In this document: positions 29,548 to 39,014 of the stretch, in pieces
Layout: every line of letters begins with the position of its first letter
Numbering within the stretch: position 1 is the first letter of the stretch
NCBI RefSeq assembly: GCF_000015665.1
Contig: NC_008817.1
Location: 992,001 to 1,056,000 of the forward strand
Length of the DNA: 64,000 nucleotides
Origin: Prochlorococcus marinus str. MIT 9515
Lineage (GTDB): Bacteria; Cyanobacteriota; Cyanobacteriia; PCC-6307; Cyanobiaceae
Direction of reading: 5' to 3'
Program-made: the position numbers and the translations under genes
Notes under the pieces: model-generated
Told to the model about the DNA's origin: nothing
What the model saw: only the letters and a program-made list of their open reading frames with translations
Databases searched by the model: none

Positions 29548-30666
29548 CTATCCTTTCGTCAAGTGTTGTTGATCTTTGTTTTGGCCTTGCCACACTGGGA
29601 CCGTAAAATGAAAGCACGAACCTTCCCCAACTTCTGATACTACCCATATTCTTCCTCCATGAACTTCAACAATTCTTCTGCATACAGATAAGCCAATACC
29701 AAATCCAGAGGTTCCCTCAGATGTCTGTGGTAGCCTCACTCTATCAAGAAATATTCTTTTTTGTTCACTTAAAGGAATCCCAGCTCCTTTGTCACAAATT
29801 GTTATTTCTACCCATTGATTTGTTTTATGAATCATTGTAATTTTTATCAATCCAGAATCTTCTGAAAATTTAAGAGCATTTTCAATTAAATTTAAAAATA
29901 CCTGTCTCATTCTTCTTTGATCTGCAAATACACACGGGAGATCGGAAGGAATATCAGTATCAATTTCAATTCTTCTTAATCTCCAAAATTTTTCTAATTC
30001 AAGTATTGCTTCGGCACTTATATTTCCTAAGTCAATTTTTTGAGGATTAAAAAGTGCTTCCCATTTAGTGGTTCCAACTTCTAGAAGATCTTGAGATAAA
30101 AGTTCAATTTCTTCTAAGCGTCGTTTAATAACATCTTGTAATTTTTTTATATCAATTTGACCTAATTTTTGACTTTGAATAGCCAGAGTGGCAGCAGTTA
30201 AAGGTGTTCTCAATTCATGTGCAACCATCCTTAAAAGTCTTTCTTGCGATTCGATTCTTTTTGTAAGCGTCTCATTTTCTTGTCTTAGGACCAACAATTC
30301 CTCCTCAAGGAGAAATTCTTTTTGTGTTCTAATTGAATCTATTTTGGAAGGTTGAAGATTAATACCCAAATTATTAGTTACCCCTTCTTGCTTCCATCTA
30401 GGCAACCAAGTCTGCAATTGAACAAAAATATTACTCCCAGCAAATATTTGCTTTGGACCCGGTGAAACTTTTATAAGAGCTGGAATAGCAACCAATCGAT
30501 GCAACTCAAGTAATTCCGGTTGTTCCGTTGGTTCAGAAATTTGAAGAGAAATATCAAATTCACAATCATCTGATTCTAAATAAGACAATAATAATTTCAA
30601 ATCAACTCTAGAAAGGTGATTTCTAGCAGCTACTAGTATTAGTTTTAGTTCTTTTTTTTCATTCAA
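29548..30666 (-). CDS. sasA: Circadian output histidine kinase SasA
   Basis: Sensor kinase that binds KaiC and phosphorylates RpaA to drive clock output. At 372 aa it matches SasA. Residues about 8-95 form a KaiB-like thioredoxin-fold domain ([19 protein letters not shown], then [16 protein letters not shown]). A coiled-coil linker leads to the H-box with His150 in [16 protein letters not shown]. The N, G1 and G2 boxes of the ATPase follow ([36 protein letters not shown]). Prochlorococcus has KaiB and KaiC but no KaiA, so this kinase probably reports an hourglass-like timer. Confidence 0.95.
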   Translation of the reverse strand: MNEKKELKLILVAARNHLSRVDLKLLLSYLESDDCEFDISLQISEPTEQPELLELHRLVAIPALIKVSPGPKQIFAGSNIFVQLQTWLPRWKQEGVTNNLGINLQPSKIDSIRTQKEFLLEEELLVLRQENETLTKRIESQERLLRMVAHELRTPLTAATLAIQSQKLGQIDIKKLQDVIKRRLEEIELLSQDLLEVGTTKWEALFNPQKIDLGNISAEAILELEKFWRLRRIEIDTDIPSDLPCVFADQRRMRQVFLNLIENALKFSEDSGLIKITMIHKTNQWVEITICDKGAGIPLSEQKRIFLDRVRLPQTSEGTSGFGIGLSVCRRIVEVHGGRIWVVSEVGEGSCFHFTVPVWQGQNKDQQHLTKG

Positions 30667-30772
30667 ATCATTTCCCCTGAAGTGTTGAAAAGCTTTTATT
30701 GCTTATAAACACATTAAGATATTTATATTTATTTTACAGATAAGCTATGAAATAAATAGATGCTATTTATAA

Positions 30773-31315
30773 ATGGTTGTTATTAATCAAAAACCTAATT
30801 TTAATTCCGGCGATTATGATTCCCCCGAAATAAGTATAAATAGTAATTTAAAAAGATGGTTTTCTCGCAATATTGGCCTTTGGAAATCCAATAGAACATA
30901 TTTTCTTGAGGAAAAAAAGAAAACTTATAATCTTTGTATGTATATAAATGTTGAGGGCATTGAAACTACAAAAGAATGGGAGTCACATTACAAATTCACA
31001 TGGTATCCAGAAAAGAAATATAGTTTTTTTGATGAGAATCCTAAATATAAAGAAAAAGGCGAAATGCAAGCTTTTATTAAGGGACATCAATTAATAAGAG
31101 AAAATTTTTATTTAAGTAATATTGATGGCATTTCTAATATTAAACAAGTTGATGAACATGAAATGATTTTCGAATCTACCTATGAAGACTGGTATATACT
31201 TGAACACACTAGACTTATTGATGATGATAAATATAGGTATAGGGTTATATATTCATGGAATAAGGATAAACTTAAAATAGTTGAGACTCATCACGAAATT
31301 AAAATTATTACATAA
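30773..31315 (+). CDS. Conserved protein, possibly CpcS/CpeS-like (lipocalin-fold bilin lyase family)
   Basis: Soluble 180-aa protein rich in alternating beta-strand patterns. The segment GLWKSNRTYFLEEKK resembles the G-W-S-x-R-T signature near the start of S-type phycobiliprotein lyases. Later strands with charged and aromatic residues (WESHYKFTWYPEK, YEDWYILEHTRLIDD) fit a ten-stranded barrel. This is a resemblance by eye and could be another lipocalin-like cyanobacterial family. No phycobiliprotein gene is in the window. Divergent from sasA with 106 bases between, and 69 bases before an exported protein gene on the same strand. Confidence 0.6.
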   Translation: MVVINQKPNFNSGDYDSPEISINSNLKRWFSRNIGLWKSNRTYFLEEKKKTYNLCMYINVEGIETTKEWESHYKFTWYPEKKYSFFDENPKYKEKGEMQAFIKGHQLIRENFYLSNIDGISNIKQVDEHEMIFESTYEDWYILEHTRLIDDDKYRYRVIYSWNKDKLKIVETHHEIKIIT

Positions 31316-31384
31316 GTTCGATTGGCTGATAGAGTTTAAAAATAAAAAATGTTATCTTTAGGTAATAAATAAAAGAAGTAATTA

Positions 31385-31810
31385 ATGTTTACAAAAATAT
31401 ATTCAAAAAAAATCTTTAATTTAGTAAGTCTTCCAATACTTTTATTTCTAACTTTTTTTTACGTAACAATCTTTAATAAAGAGATTAAATCAGACAAGAA
31501 AATTCAGGCTGCTACGGAAGAAGATTTATATTTGTATAAAGGTATGGGAGCTTCATATCTTTGTATCGCTTCAAAAGCTGGTATAAAATTCCCAAAAGCT
31601 GTTGGTGTTGCTACTGCAACCTACGTACAAGTAATAGAGGGCAAACATGGAGGAATAATTAAAGAATTAGGGGATAAAAAGTTGGAGAGAGATAAATTAT
31701 TTGCAGGTGCAGAATTTCAAATAGTTACTACAGCAATAAAGTATTGTCCTGATAGTGTTCCGAAAGATGTGACGAAAAAAGTTAACGAAATTCTAAAAGA
31801 AAATAAATAA
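31385..31810 (+). CDS. Conserved exported protein, 141 aa
   Basis: An N-terminal hydrophobic segment (about 11-30, preceded by lysines) acts as a signal or anchor. The mature part has the conserved-looking pattern YKGMGASYLCIASKAGI, then EGKHGG, LFAGAEFQIVTTAIKYCPDSVP. Two cysteines (in SYLC and KYCP) could form a disulfide in the periplasm or lumen. I take it as a cyanobacterial protein family without assigned function. It sits 69 bases after the lyase-like gene, and its stop is 13 bases from the stop of the convergent prs. Confidence 0.75.
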   Translation: MFTKIYSKKIFNLVSLPILLFLTFFYVTIFNKEIKSDKKIQAATEEDLYLYKGMGASYLCIASKAGIKFPKAVGVATATYVQVIEGKHGGIIKELGDKKLERDKLFAGAEFQIVTTAIKYCPDSVPKDVTKKVNEILKENK

Positions 31811-31823
31811 ATAAATAAATTAA

Positions 31824-32819
31824 TTATCTAAACATAGAACTAACAGAGCTTTCTTCATGAATCCTCCAAATTGCCTCTCCCAACATATTAGCGACAGAAA
31901 GTACTTTTAACTGCTGGAAGTTATTATTATCAAGAACTGGAATACTGTTAGTTACTATAACTTGTTCAAACAAATCTTTTGCACTTAATCTTTCATAAGA
32001 TGGGGGAGAAAATACCGCATGTGACGCACATGCAAAAATTCTCTTTGCTCCTTCTTTCTTTAATAAATTTGCCCCTGAGCAAATTGTTCCCCCAGTATCA
32101 ATCATGTCATCTATGAGAATAGCAGTTTTCCCCTTTACCTCTCCAATCACAGTCAAACTCTCTGCAATATTGTGAGCGGATCTTCTTTTATCAATAATGG
32201 CTAATGGAGCATCTTTCATTAATTTGGCAAATGCTCTTGCTCTGGCCACACCTCCCACATCAGGAGATACAACTACAACTTCTTCCAAATTTAAAGTTTC
32301 CAAATAATCAATCAGAACTGGAGATCCATAAATATGATCACAAGGGATATCAAAATATCCTTGTATTTGGGCAGAATGTAAATCCATGGCAAGAACTCTA
32401 TCTACACCAGATTTTTCAAGTAAATTTGCGGTGAGCTTTGCTGTAATTGATTCTCTTCCGGAGGTTTTCCTATCTGCCCTAGCATATCCAAAATAGGGTA
32501 TTACAGCTGTAATTTGCCTGGCTGAAGCTCTTTTGCACGCATCTACCATTATCATCAGCTCCATTAAACTATCGTTCACAGGAGCGCATGTGGGCTGAAT
32601 AAGGAATACATCACAACCTCTTATAGATTGCTGAATTTGAACATAAAGTTCCCCATCAGCAAATCTTTTAGAAACTAAGGGAACATTTTCTATCCCTAAA
32701 TATGAAGCAATTTCTTCTGCTAATTTGGGATTAGAAGTTCCACTGACTAACCTTAGTCGACTATTGGCTAGATTAAAATTTGGGACTTCATTGTCCACTG
32801 CCGTGATAAAACTTGTCAC
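31824..32819 (-). CDS. prs: Ribose-phosphate pyrophosphokinase (PRPP synthetase)
   Basis: Makes PRPP from ribose-5-phosphate and ATP for purine, pyrimidine, histidine and NAD synthesis. At 331 aa it is a little longer than E. coli Prs because of an N-terminal extension of about 15 residues. The sequence shows RLVSGTSNPKLAEEIASYLG, the flexible loop YFGYARADRK, the metal-binding AMDLHSAQIQGYF, and the PRPP-binding DDMIDTGGT. Divergent from malQ across 260 AT-rich bases with no visible gene. Confidence 0.97.
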   Translation of the reverse strand: MTSFITAVDNEVPNFNLANSRLRLVSGTSNPKLAEEIASYLGIENVPLVSKRFADGELYVQIQQSIRGCDVFLIQPTCAPVNDSLMELMIMVDACKRASARQITAVIPYFGYARADRKTSGRESITAKLTANLLEKSGVDRVLAMDLHSAQIQGYFDIPCDHIYGSPVLIDYLETLNLEEVVVVSPDVGGVARARAFAKLMKDAPLAIIDKRRSAHNIAESLTVIGEVKGKTAILIDDMIDTGGTICSGANLLKKEGAKRIFACASHAVFSPPSYERLSAKDLFEQVIVTNSIPVLDNNNFQQLKVLSVANMLGEAIWRIHEESSVSSMFR

Positions 32820-33079
32820 GAAATTAGCATTTAAAAAAATCTATTTTCATCGTAGTGCCTAATGTCGATTTAGCAAAAATAAATTAACTTTTTTTATCTT
32901 CTAAAGTCGAAAGTGCCATAATTAATACTTAAAATATTATGAAAATATATATTTGAAAAATTTACAGAAAAAACCTCCCCTTTTTTAATTTTATTTGTTA
33001 AATCTTATATATCTATCTAATCTTAGTTTAAATAATAATTTAAATGCAAATTATAAAAAATATTAGAAACTAACAATTT

Positions 33080-34600
33080 ATGACTTTAAAATCTGTTTTA
33101 AAAAAAAAATCTTTAGGAATACTATTCCATCCTTCTAGCATCCCAGGAGGAAGCTATAGTGGCACTTTTGGAAAGGGTGCAAAAGAATGGATTGAAAAGC
33201 TTTCCAAGCATAAGATTGATTTTTGGCAATTTTTACCTCTTACACCAACAGATTCAACTGGATCTCCTTATAGTTCTCCATCTAGCTTTGCTTTGAATCC
33301 TTGGTTTCTTGATATTAATGAGTTAATTGAAAAACATTTTATATTTTTATCCAACAAGCAGGAATTGCAATCAGATAATCAGAGTGAATCTCATTTTGAT
33401 TTTGATTTCGCAAATAAATTATCTAAATCATTAGGCGAATATCTTTTAATTGGATGGGAATCTCAATCTGAAGAGAGGAAAACTGATTTCTACAAATGGA
33501 ATAAAAAAAATAATTGGGTAGACGATTATTCACTATTTATGACTATTAGAGAGGAATTTAATATGTTGCCTTGGTGGGAGTGGCCATTTGAGTTTAAACA
33601 AAGAAAAATTGAACTTTTAAAGCCATGGCTAAAGGACAAAAGTAATGAAATTCTAAAAACAAAATTAATACAGTGGCATCTTAATAAACAGTGGCTAAAT
33701 ATCAAAGAGTTTGCAAAAAATAAAGGAATTACACTTGTAGGTGATTTACCTTTTTATGTTTCAAGAGACAGTGCAGATGTTTGGAGTAATAAATCACTAT
33801 TCTCAATATCTCAAAATGGAAAATTACTTTTCCAAAGTGGAGTTCCTCCTGATTACTTTTCATCTAATGGACAACTATGGGGTACTCCTACCTACTATTG
33901 GTCTAAACATAAAAGAACAAATTTCAAATGGTGGAGAGAAAGATTTAAAAGACAATTTGAACTTGTTGACATTCTAAGGCTTGATCATTTTAGAGCTTTG
34001 GCTGGATATTGGAGGATTGATGGTGATGCTAAAAATGCTATTAATGGAACTTGGATTAATTCTCCTGGTAAAGACTTACTAAATATTCTAAAAAAAGACT
34101 TTAATTCTAATTATTTACCTATCATTGCCGAGGATCTTGGCGTAATAACCAAAGATGTGGAATTACTAAGGAACAATTATGAATTGCCGGGTATGAAGAT
34201 TTTGCAATTCGCATTCGATGGGAACGAAAACAATCCTTATCTTCCTAAAAACATCACAGGTGAGAATTGGGTTGTTTATACAGGAACACACGATAATGCC
34301 ACTTCTTCTTCGTGGTGGGACTATTTAGATGAGCATGTTAAAAATGATATTAAATTCAACTACAATTTTTCTGATGATCCCTCTTGGAATTTAATAGAGG
34401 TTGGAATGAAAACAAAAGCTAAACTTTTTATCTCCCCAATACAAGATATCTTATCTTTAGATGACTCTTGTAGATTAAATACTCCCGGCACAATTAAAAA
34501 TAATTGGAAATGGAAATTAAATAAAAAACTAGACGAGATTGATTTAAATTTACAAAAATATAGTGAACTTGGAAATACTTATGGAAGGATAAGTGATTAG
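33080..34600 (+). CDS. malQ: 4-alpha-glucanotransferase (amylomaltase)
   Basis: GH77 disproportionating enzyme that moves glucan chains during glycogen breakdown. At 506 aa it is typical. The N-terminal GILFHPSSIPGGSYSGTFG is a family start. The nucleophile is Asp302 in ILRLDHFRALAGYW, the acid/base is Glu near 350 in IIAEDLGVIT, and the C-terminal GTHDNATSSSWW carries the transition-state residues. It pairs functionally with the GH57 enzyme at 15387-16970, and glucose released would feed Zwf. Confidence 0.96.
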   Translation: MTLKSVLKKKSLGILFHPSSIPGGSYSGTFGKGAKEWIEKLSKHKIDFWQFLPLTPTDSTGSPYSSPSSFALNPWFLDINELIEKHFIFLSNKQELQSDNQSESHFDFDFANKLSKSLGEYLLIGWESQSEERKTDFYKWNKKNNWVDDYSLFMTIREEFNMLPWWEWPFEFKQRKIELLKPWLKDKSNEILKTKLIQWHLNKQWLNIKEFAKNKGITLVGDLPFYVSRDSADVWSNKSLFSISQNGKLLFQSGVPPDYFSSNGQLWGTPTYYWSKHKRTNFKWWRERFKRQFELVDILRLDHFRALAGYWRIDGDAKNAINGTWINSPGKDLLNILKKDFNSNYLPIIAEDLGVITKDVELLRNNYELPGMKILQFAFDGNENNPYLPKNITGENWVVYTGTHDNATSSSWWDYLDEHVKNDIKFNYNFSDDPSWNLIEVGMKTKAKLFISPIQDILSLDDSCRLNTPGTIKNNWKWKLNKKLDEIDLNLQKYSELGNTYGRISD

Positions 34601-34615
34601 CAATTAAAAATTATT

Positions 34616-35104
34616 TTATTTTGCTTTTTCTTCAATCATTTGAATCTCAATAATATTGATATTTGAAATAAAATATCTATTAAGGATAAATAATGTTGAA
34701 ATTAAAGCTAAAAAATAAAAAATACTTACCTCCCAAGAATTTAGAAAATCAAACTTTCCTATCACATAATTATTATTTCTTTTATCGAAATTATTAGTTT
34801 CTTCAATGGCTAAACCTACCAGGGTATTATCTTTCAAAAATAAACATTTTTCCAGCTTAAATAATATTGATCTTATAAAAGGATATTTAGGTCTAAGGTC
34901 TTTAATATTATTCTCGATTGAATTAATCGAAGATTCTGGGATTTTTGAGATGTAGGATAATTCTTTGATTGAAAGATTATTTTGAATCCTTGCTTCTTTT
35001 ACTAAATTACCAATTTCATCGTATCGATCATATTCTTGACTATTATTTTCTTTTTCTTCTATTTGATTTTTTTTCTTTAGAAAATTAAATTTGAATAATT
35101 TCAT
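34616..35104 (-). CDS. RodZ-like HTH membrane protein
   Basis: A 162-aa protein with an N-terminal charged region, a helix-turn-helix of the RodZ/Xre type at about residues 30-100 (LVKEARIQNNLSIKELSYIS, then IPESSINSIENN) and one membrane span at about 124-144. After the span only 18 residues remain, so the periplasmic C-terminal domain of E. coli RodZ is missing. RodZ normally anchors MreB, and coccoid Prochlorococcus is not expected to have MreB, so the job may differ. It converges with malQ at a distance of 15 bases. Confidence 0.75.
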   Translation of the reverse strand: MKLFKFNFLKKKNQIEEKENNSQEYDRYDEIGNLVKEARIQNNLSIKELSYISKIPESSINSIENNIKDLRPKYPFIRSILFKLEKCLFLKDNTLVGLAIEETNNFDKRNNNYVIGKFDFLNSWEVSIFYFLALISTLFILNRYFISNINIIEIQMIEEKAK

Positions 35105-35884
35105 TTGATATTTTTTATTTTATTAATTTCAATAAGTTTCTAATCACCTTCTTTAAGATTATCTAATGAGATATTAGCAAAATTATCCATTTGTAAATCA
35201 ATTACTTTATAAAATAGTAGGCTTAGAATCGTCCTTATTTCATATTTCTTACTTCTTTAAAAGCAATTTTTTAAAAGATATATTTAGAATCTTTATTTTT
35301 ATTATATTTTTTGAAAAGTGAATTTTTCGCTTTCTAAATCTATACGAGACAAATAAGTATTACGGCCTTTTTTATTTTAATCCTCATTTATTATTACCTT
35401 ATATATTTTTTATTCTTCGAATTTTGGATGTATTAATTCCTAAGAAAAAATCTAAAATTTTTTTAATCAAGAATATACGTCTATTTAAAAAATCTTTTTT
35501 CTCAAGAGAAAAAACACCTTTTTCACTGATCGGGGAAAATAATTATCCTTTTTTTATTAAAATATCAGAATAAAAGGTGATAAAGTTTTCAGGTTTATTT
35601 AATAATATATTTATTGGAATAATATTTATATTTTTAATCATTTATTATTTACGTTATTGCTATGAGAATTAAGATTAACTTTCATACATATTTCTGAATT
35701 GATCCATTAAATAAAATTTCTTATCTCGAACAAATATCATCTGATTAGATTCTTGAATAAATTCTATAATTTGCAAGGAAGTTTATTTAAATTTAGCTAC
35801 TTAATAATGGCATCTAATTAATGGTTTGTATTGTATTAATCAATTCATAAATCAAAAATTATAATTTGAGGAATTGATAAAAAA
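35105..35884. other. 780-bp gene-poor stretch
   Basis: This is the longest gap in the window. No ATG-started frame of useful size was found. One plus-strand frame, 35322-35573, is open for 83 codons but starts only at an ATT after an in-frame TGA. It reads as a hydrophobic segment (GLFYFNPHLLLPYIFFILRI) followed by a basic part (VLIPKKKSKIF), and may be a decayed gene. The rest is AT-rich with T- and A-runs. I see no RNA fold, no repeat array and no clear terminator. Confidence 0.5.
35322..35573 (+). pseudogene. Possible gene remnant without a standard start codon
   Basis: An 83-codon open frame bounded by TGA at 35319-35321 and TAA at 35571-35573. It has no ATG, GTG or TTG near its beginning. 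The translation has one hydrophobic stretch around residues 17-34, then lysine-rich text (KKKSKIFLIKN, LFKKSFFSREK). Codon use does not look unlike local genes. It may be a degraded membrane-protein gene or just a chance frame in AT-rich DNA. Confidence 0.25.
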
Positions 35885-37543
35885 CTAAACTGCAGAGATA
35901 ATATTTTGAACGGCACTTTTAGCTAATTTTAAAGGACTAAAAGTATCCCTCAATAAACTTAAGAGTTTTTCAGCGTCTTTGAGTTCTAATTTGTCATCTT
36001 TAACAAGGCTCAATAAAAGGTTTTTTCTAACTTCAGATCCTTTTTCACTTACAAATAGTTTTAACCCTGCATTGGCGACTGGTATTAGATCTGAATTAAT
36101 GTTTTCAGTATCCTTAAATAAGGTGTTTAATAAACTTTCAAGCTTATCAATCTGAATTCTACCTTCACTATCAAATACAACTTCAAGAAGAATATCTACA
36201 ATTTCATCTGAATTATCTGTTAAAAGTTTTTTTGCAATATATGGATATGCAATTTTCAAAATTTTAAATTCAGGATCAAGTCTTAAAGCTAAACCTTCTT
36301 GACTAACAACAGCTCTTATTATTAAGGCAAACCTACTTGGAACTCTAAAAGGATAAGAATACATAAGTTTTGAGAATTTATCAGTTACATTTTTTAAATT
36401 AAAATTGCCAACCTCAGCGCCAAAAGCTCCACCAAGAACCTCTTTTAGTGGTTCTACAAGTTGTTCAAGATCTTGGTCTTTTGTTAAAAAGCCTAATTTC
36501 TGAAAATCTTTAGCCATTAATAAATACTCTTGATTTATTAAATGAACAATTGCTTTTATAAGTGTAAGCCTATCTGAATTAGTAATAGTATCCATCATTC
36601 CAAAATCAACGTAAGCTAAGTGTCCGAAATCTGAACTTCCACCTTTAAGAGCAAACATATTTCCAGGATGAGGATCCGCATGGAAATAACCATATTCGAA
36701 TAATTGCTGTAGTCCACTTATCACGCAAGTTCTTATGTAAGAGGAAGGTATCAAATTATTTTGCTCTAATATTTCTCTGTCTCTTAACTTAACTCCTTCA
36801 ATCCAAGATGTTGTAATTACCCTTTTTGAGGAAAAATCTTTTTCTAATTTTGGTATAAATACATTGGGATTTGCTTTAAAATATTCTGCAAATTTTAATG
36901 CATTTTCCCCTTCTTTTTCGTAGTCAATTTCTTCAAAAAGGGCTTTACCAAATTCATCTATTATTTCTCCAATTCCAACACCAATATTTAGTGGTAATAA
37001 TGATCCAAATGTATTTGCTAAAATTTTTAGTATCACAATATCTCTTCTAATAAGAAAAAATAGATTAGGTCTTTGTACTTTTACCGCACATAAAGAATTA
37101 TTTTTTATTTTTGCTTTATAAACTATTCCTAAGCTAGCTGAAGCAATAGGTTTATCTGGAAAATCATCAAATAATTCATTAGCAGGAGCTCCAAGTTCCT
37201 CCTCAATTATTTTTAGAGCAATTTTGTGATCAAAAGGTGGAAGATTATCTTGTAAATTAGTCAGTTCTGTTAACCAATCTTGCCTTACAAGATCAGGTCT
37301 CGTTGAAAGTGCTTGTCCTAATTTAATAAAACATGGGCCCAAATTTGTAATAACTTCAAAAAGATATTTAGAAAGATTTTTCTGTACATTATTGCTATTA
37401 CTGTTACCTTGAAAAAGTATTCTTACTAAAAGAAATATTAAAGTTAATAGGATATATAAAATTCTTGGAAATAAGATCCATGGCCTCAAAAGTAACCAAA
37501 GCAAATCTTTTTTGGGTGAATATTTTGTATAAGAAGCTGCCAT
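35885..37543 (-). CDS. ABC1/AarF (UbiB) family atypical kinase
   Basis: Protein-kinase-like family linked to quinone and prenyl-lipid metabolism at membranes; plant relatives sit in plastoglobules. At 552 aa it fits the family. An N-terminal hydrophobic region at about 14-45 is followed by the ABC1 motif KLGQALSTRPDLVR. ASASLGIVYKAKIK is the A-rich loop that replaces the usual P-loop. The catalytic segment GYFHADPHPGNMFAL and YVDFGMMD (metal binding) are intact, so it is probably active as ATPase or kinase. The target is unknown. Divergent from the decarboxylase gene. Confidence 0.92.
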   Translation of the reverse strand: MAASYTKYSPKKDLLWLLLRPWILFPRILYILLTLIFLLVRILFQGNSNSNNVQKNLSKYLFEVITNLGPCFIKLGQALSTRPDLVRQDWLTELTNLQDNLPPFDHKIALKIIEEELGAPANELFDDFPDKPIASASLGIVYKAKIKNNSLCAVKVQRPNLFFLIRRDIVILKILANTFGSLLPLNIGVGIGEIIDEFGKALFEEIDYEKEGENALKFAEYFKANPNVFIPKLEKDFSSKRVITTSWIEGVKLRDREILEQNNLIPSSYIRTCVISGLQQLFEYGYFHADPHPGNMFALKGGSSDFGHLAYVDFGMMDTITNSDRLTLIKAIVHLINQEYLLMAKDFQKLGFLTKDQDLEQLVEPLKEVLGGAFGAEVGNFNLKNVTDKFSKLMYSYPFRVPSRFALIIRAVVSQEGLALRLDPEFKILKIAYPYIAKKLLTDNSDEIVDILLEVVFDSEGRIQIDKLESLLNTLFKDTENINSDLIPVANAGLKLFVSEKGSEVRKNLLLSLVKDDKLELKDAEKLLSLLRDTFSPLKLAKSAVQNIISAV

Positions 37544-37607
37544 TAAAATTTAAAATATTAAAGAAGAATTCATTTTCAATACATTCTATATGTGCCAATA
37601 ATACTTT

Positions 37608-39005
37608 ATGAGTATTTCTTCTTTTCTAACTAAAAAGTTTTTAAAGTCACTTTTCTTCCCTGCCCACAACAGAGGAAAGGCTTTACCAAAGGGTTTGATT
37701 CGATTATTAAAAAAAGAACCAGGTTTTTGGGATTTACCCGAACTACCTGAAATAGGCTCTCCCTTATCAAAAAGTGGATTAATACATGATGCTCAAATAT
37801 CAATTTCAAAAAAATTAAACACCAAAAAATGTTTTTTTGGAGTAAACGGAGCATCAGGTTTAATTCAATCAGGAATAATTACCATGGCTAATCCTGGAGA
37901 GTATATTCTTATGCCAAGAAATGTTCATATTAGCGTTATCAAAGCTTGTGCTTTGCAGAATATTATTCCAATATTTTTTGACATAGAGTTTTCAATAGAG
38001 ACTGGCCATTTTATGCCAATTACTAAAAAGTGGTTTATGAATGTATTCAATAATATAGATCTTGAAAAGAGGAAAATTGCAGGAGTAATACTGGTTAATC
38101 CCTACTATCAAGGATATGCCTCGAATATTGAACCCTTAATTAAAATTTGTCATCAACATAATTTACCTGTTTTAGTTGATGAAGCTCATGGGTCATATTT
38201 TTTATTTTGTGAAAATCTTGGTTTACCGAAATCAGCCATAAGATCAAAAGCAGATTTAGTAGTCCATTCACTGCATAAGTCACTTAATGGCCTAACCCAA
38301 ACAGCCGTGATTTGGCATAATGGGAATCTTATAGAAGAAAATAATTTAATTAAAAGCATAAATTTGTTGCAGACTACCAGTCCGAATTCGCTTTTGCTTT
38401 CATCCTGTGAGGAGTCCATTAAAGACTGGCTTAATAAAGATAATCTCGATAAATACAAAAAGAGAATTTCTGAAGCAAAAAAGATCTTCAAAGAGTTAAA
38501 AAAAAGAAAGATACCTCTAATTGAAACCCAAGATCCTTTAAAAATAGTACTTAATACTTCTGAAGTTGGAATTGATGGTTTTACTGCAGATAGATTTTTT
38601 TATAAAAACGGACTAATTGCTGAATTGCCTGAAATGAAGACACTTACTTTTTGCCTAGGGTTTTCCAATCAAAAGGATTTTATTTCCTTATTCCAAGATT
38701 TATGGGAAAAATTACTAATTCAAACTAATAAATCTTATAGTTTGAAAGCCATAAAACCACCCTTTAGATTAGTACAATCACCAGAAGTCCCAATAGGAGT
38801 TGCCTGGAGGAGTAAGACTTATAGTATTCCTCTTGCTGAGTCTTTAGGAAAAATTTCCGCTGATATTATTTGTCCTTATCCTCCAGGAATACCTCTAATA
38901 GTTCCTGGGGAGAGAATAGATAAAGAAAGAATAGATTGGATAGAAACTCAAAGTTTATATAACCAAGATCTGTTAAATTCTTATATAAGGGTCCTACATA
39001 ACTAG
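37608..39005 (+). CDS. Orn/Lys/Arg decarboxylase family PLP enzyme
   Basis: Fold-type I PLP-dependent amino-acid decarboxylase, 465 aa, the short form without the N-terminal wing domain of E. coli enzymes. The PLP lysine is Lys224 in VVHSLHKSLNGLTQTA. The aspartate that contacts the pyridine nitrogen is in LPVLVDEAHGSYF. The C-terminal domain has IICPYPPGIPLIVPGE, a strong family mark. The likely product is a polyamine precursor (agmatine, cadaverine or putrescine), and the substrate cannot be decided by eye. cdsA follows after 9 bases. Confidence 0.9.
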   Translation: MSISSFLTKKFLKSLFFPAHNRGKALPKGLIRLLKKEPGFWDLPELPEIGSPLSKSGLIHDAQISISKKLNTKKCFFGVNGASGLIQSGIITMANPGEYILMPRNVHISVIKACALQNIIPIFFDIEFSIETGHFMPITKKWFMNVFNNIDLEKRKIAGVILVNPYYQGYASNIEPLIKICHQHNLPVLVDEAHGSYFLFCENLGLPKSAIRSKADLVVHSLHKSLNGLTQTAVIWHNGNLIEENNLIKSINLLQTTSPNSLLLSSCEESIKDWLNKDNLDKYKKRISEAKKIFKELKKRKIPLIETQDPLKIVLNTSEVGIDGFTADRFFYKNGLIAELPEMKTLTFCLGFSNQKDFISLFQDLWEKLLIQTNKSYSLKAIKPPFRLVQSPEVPIGVAWRSKTYSIPLAESLGKISADIICPYPPGIPLIVPGERIDKERIDWIETQSLYNQDLLNSYIRVLHN

Positions 39006-39014
39006 AAATTCAAT

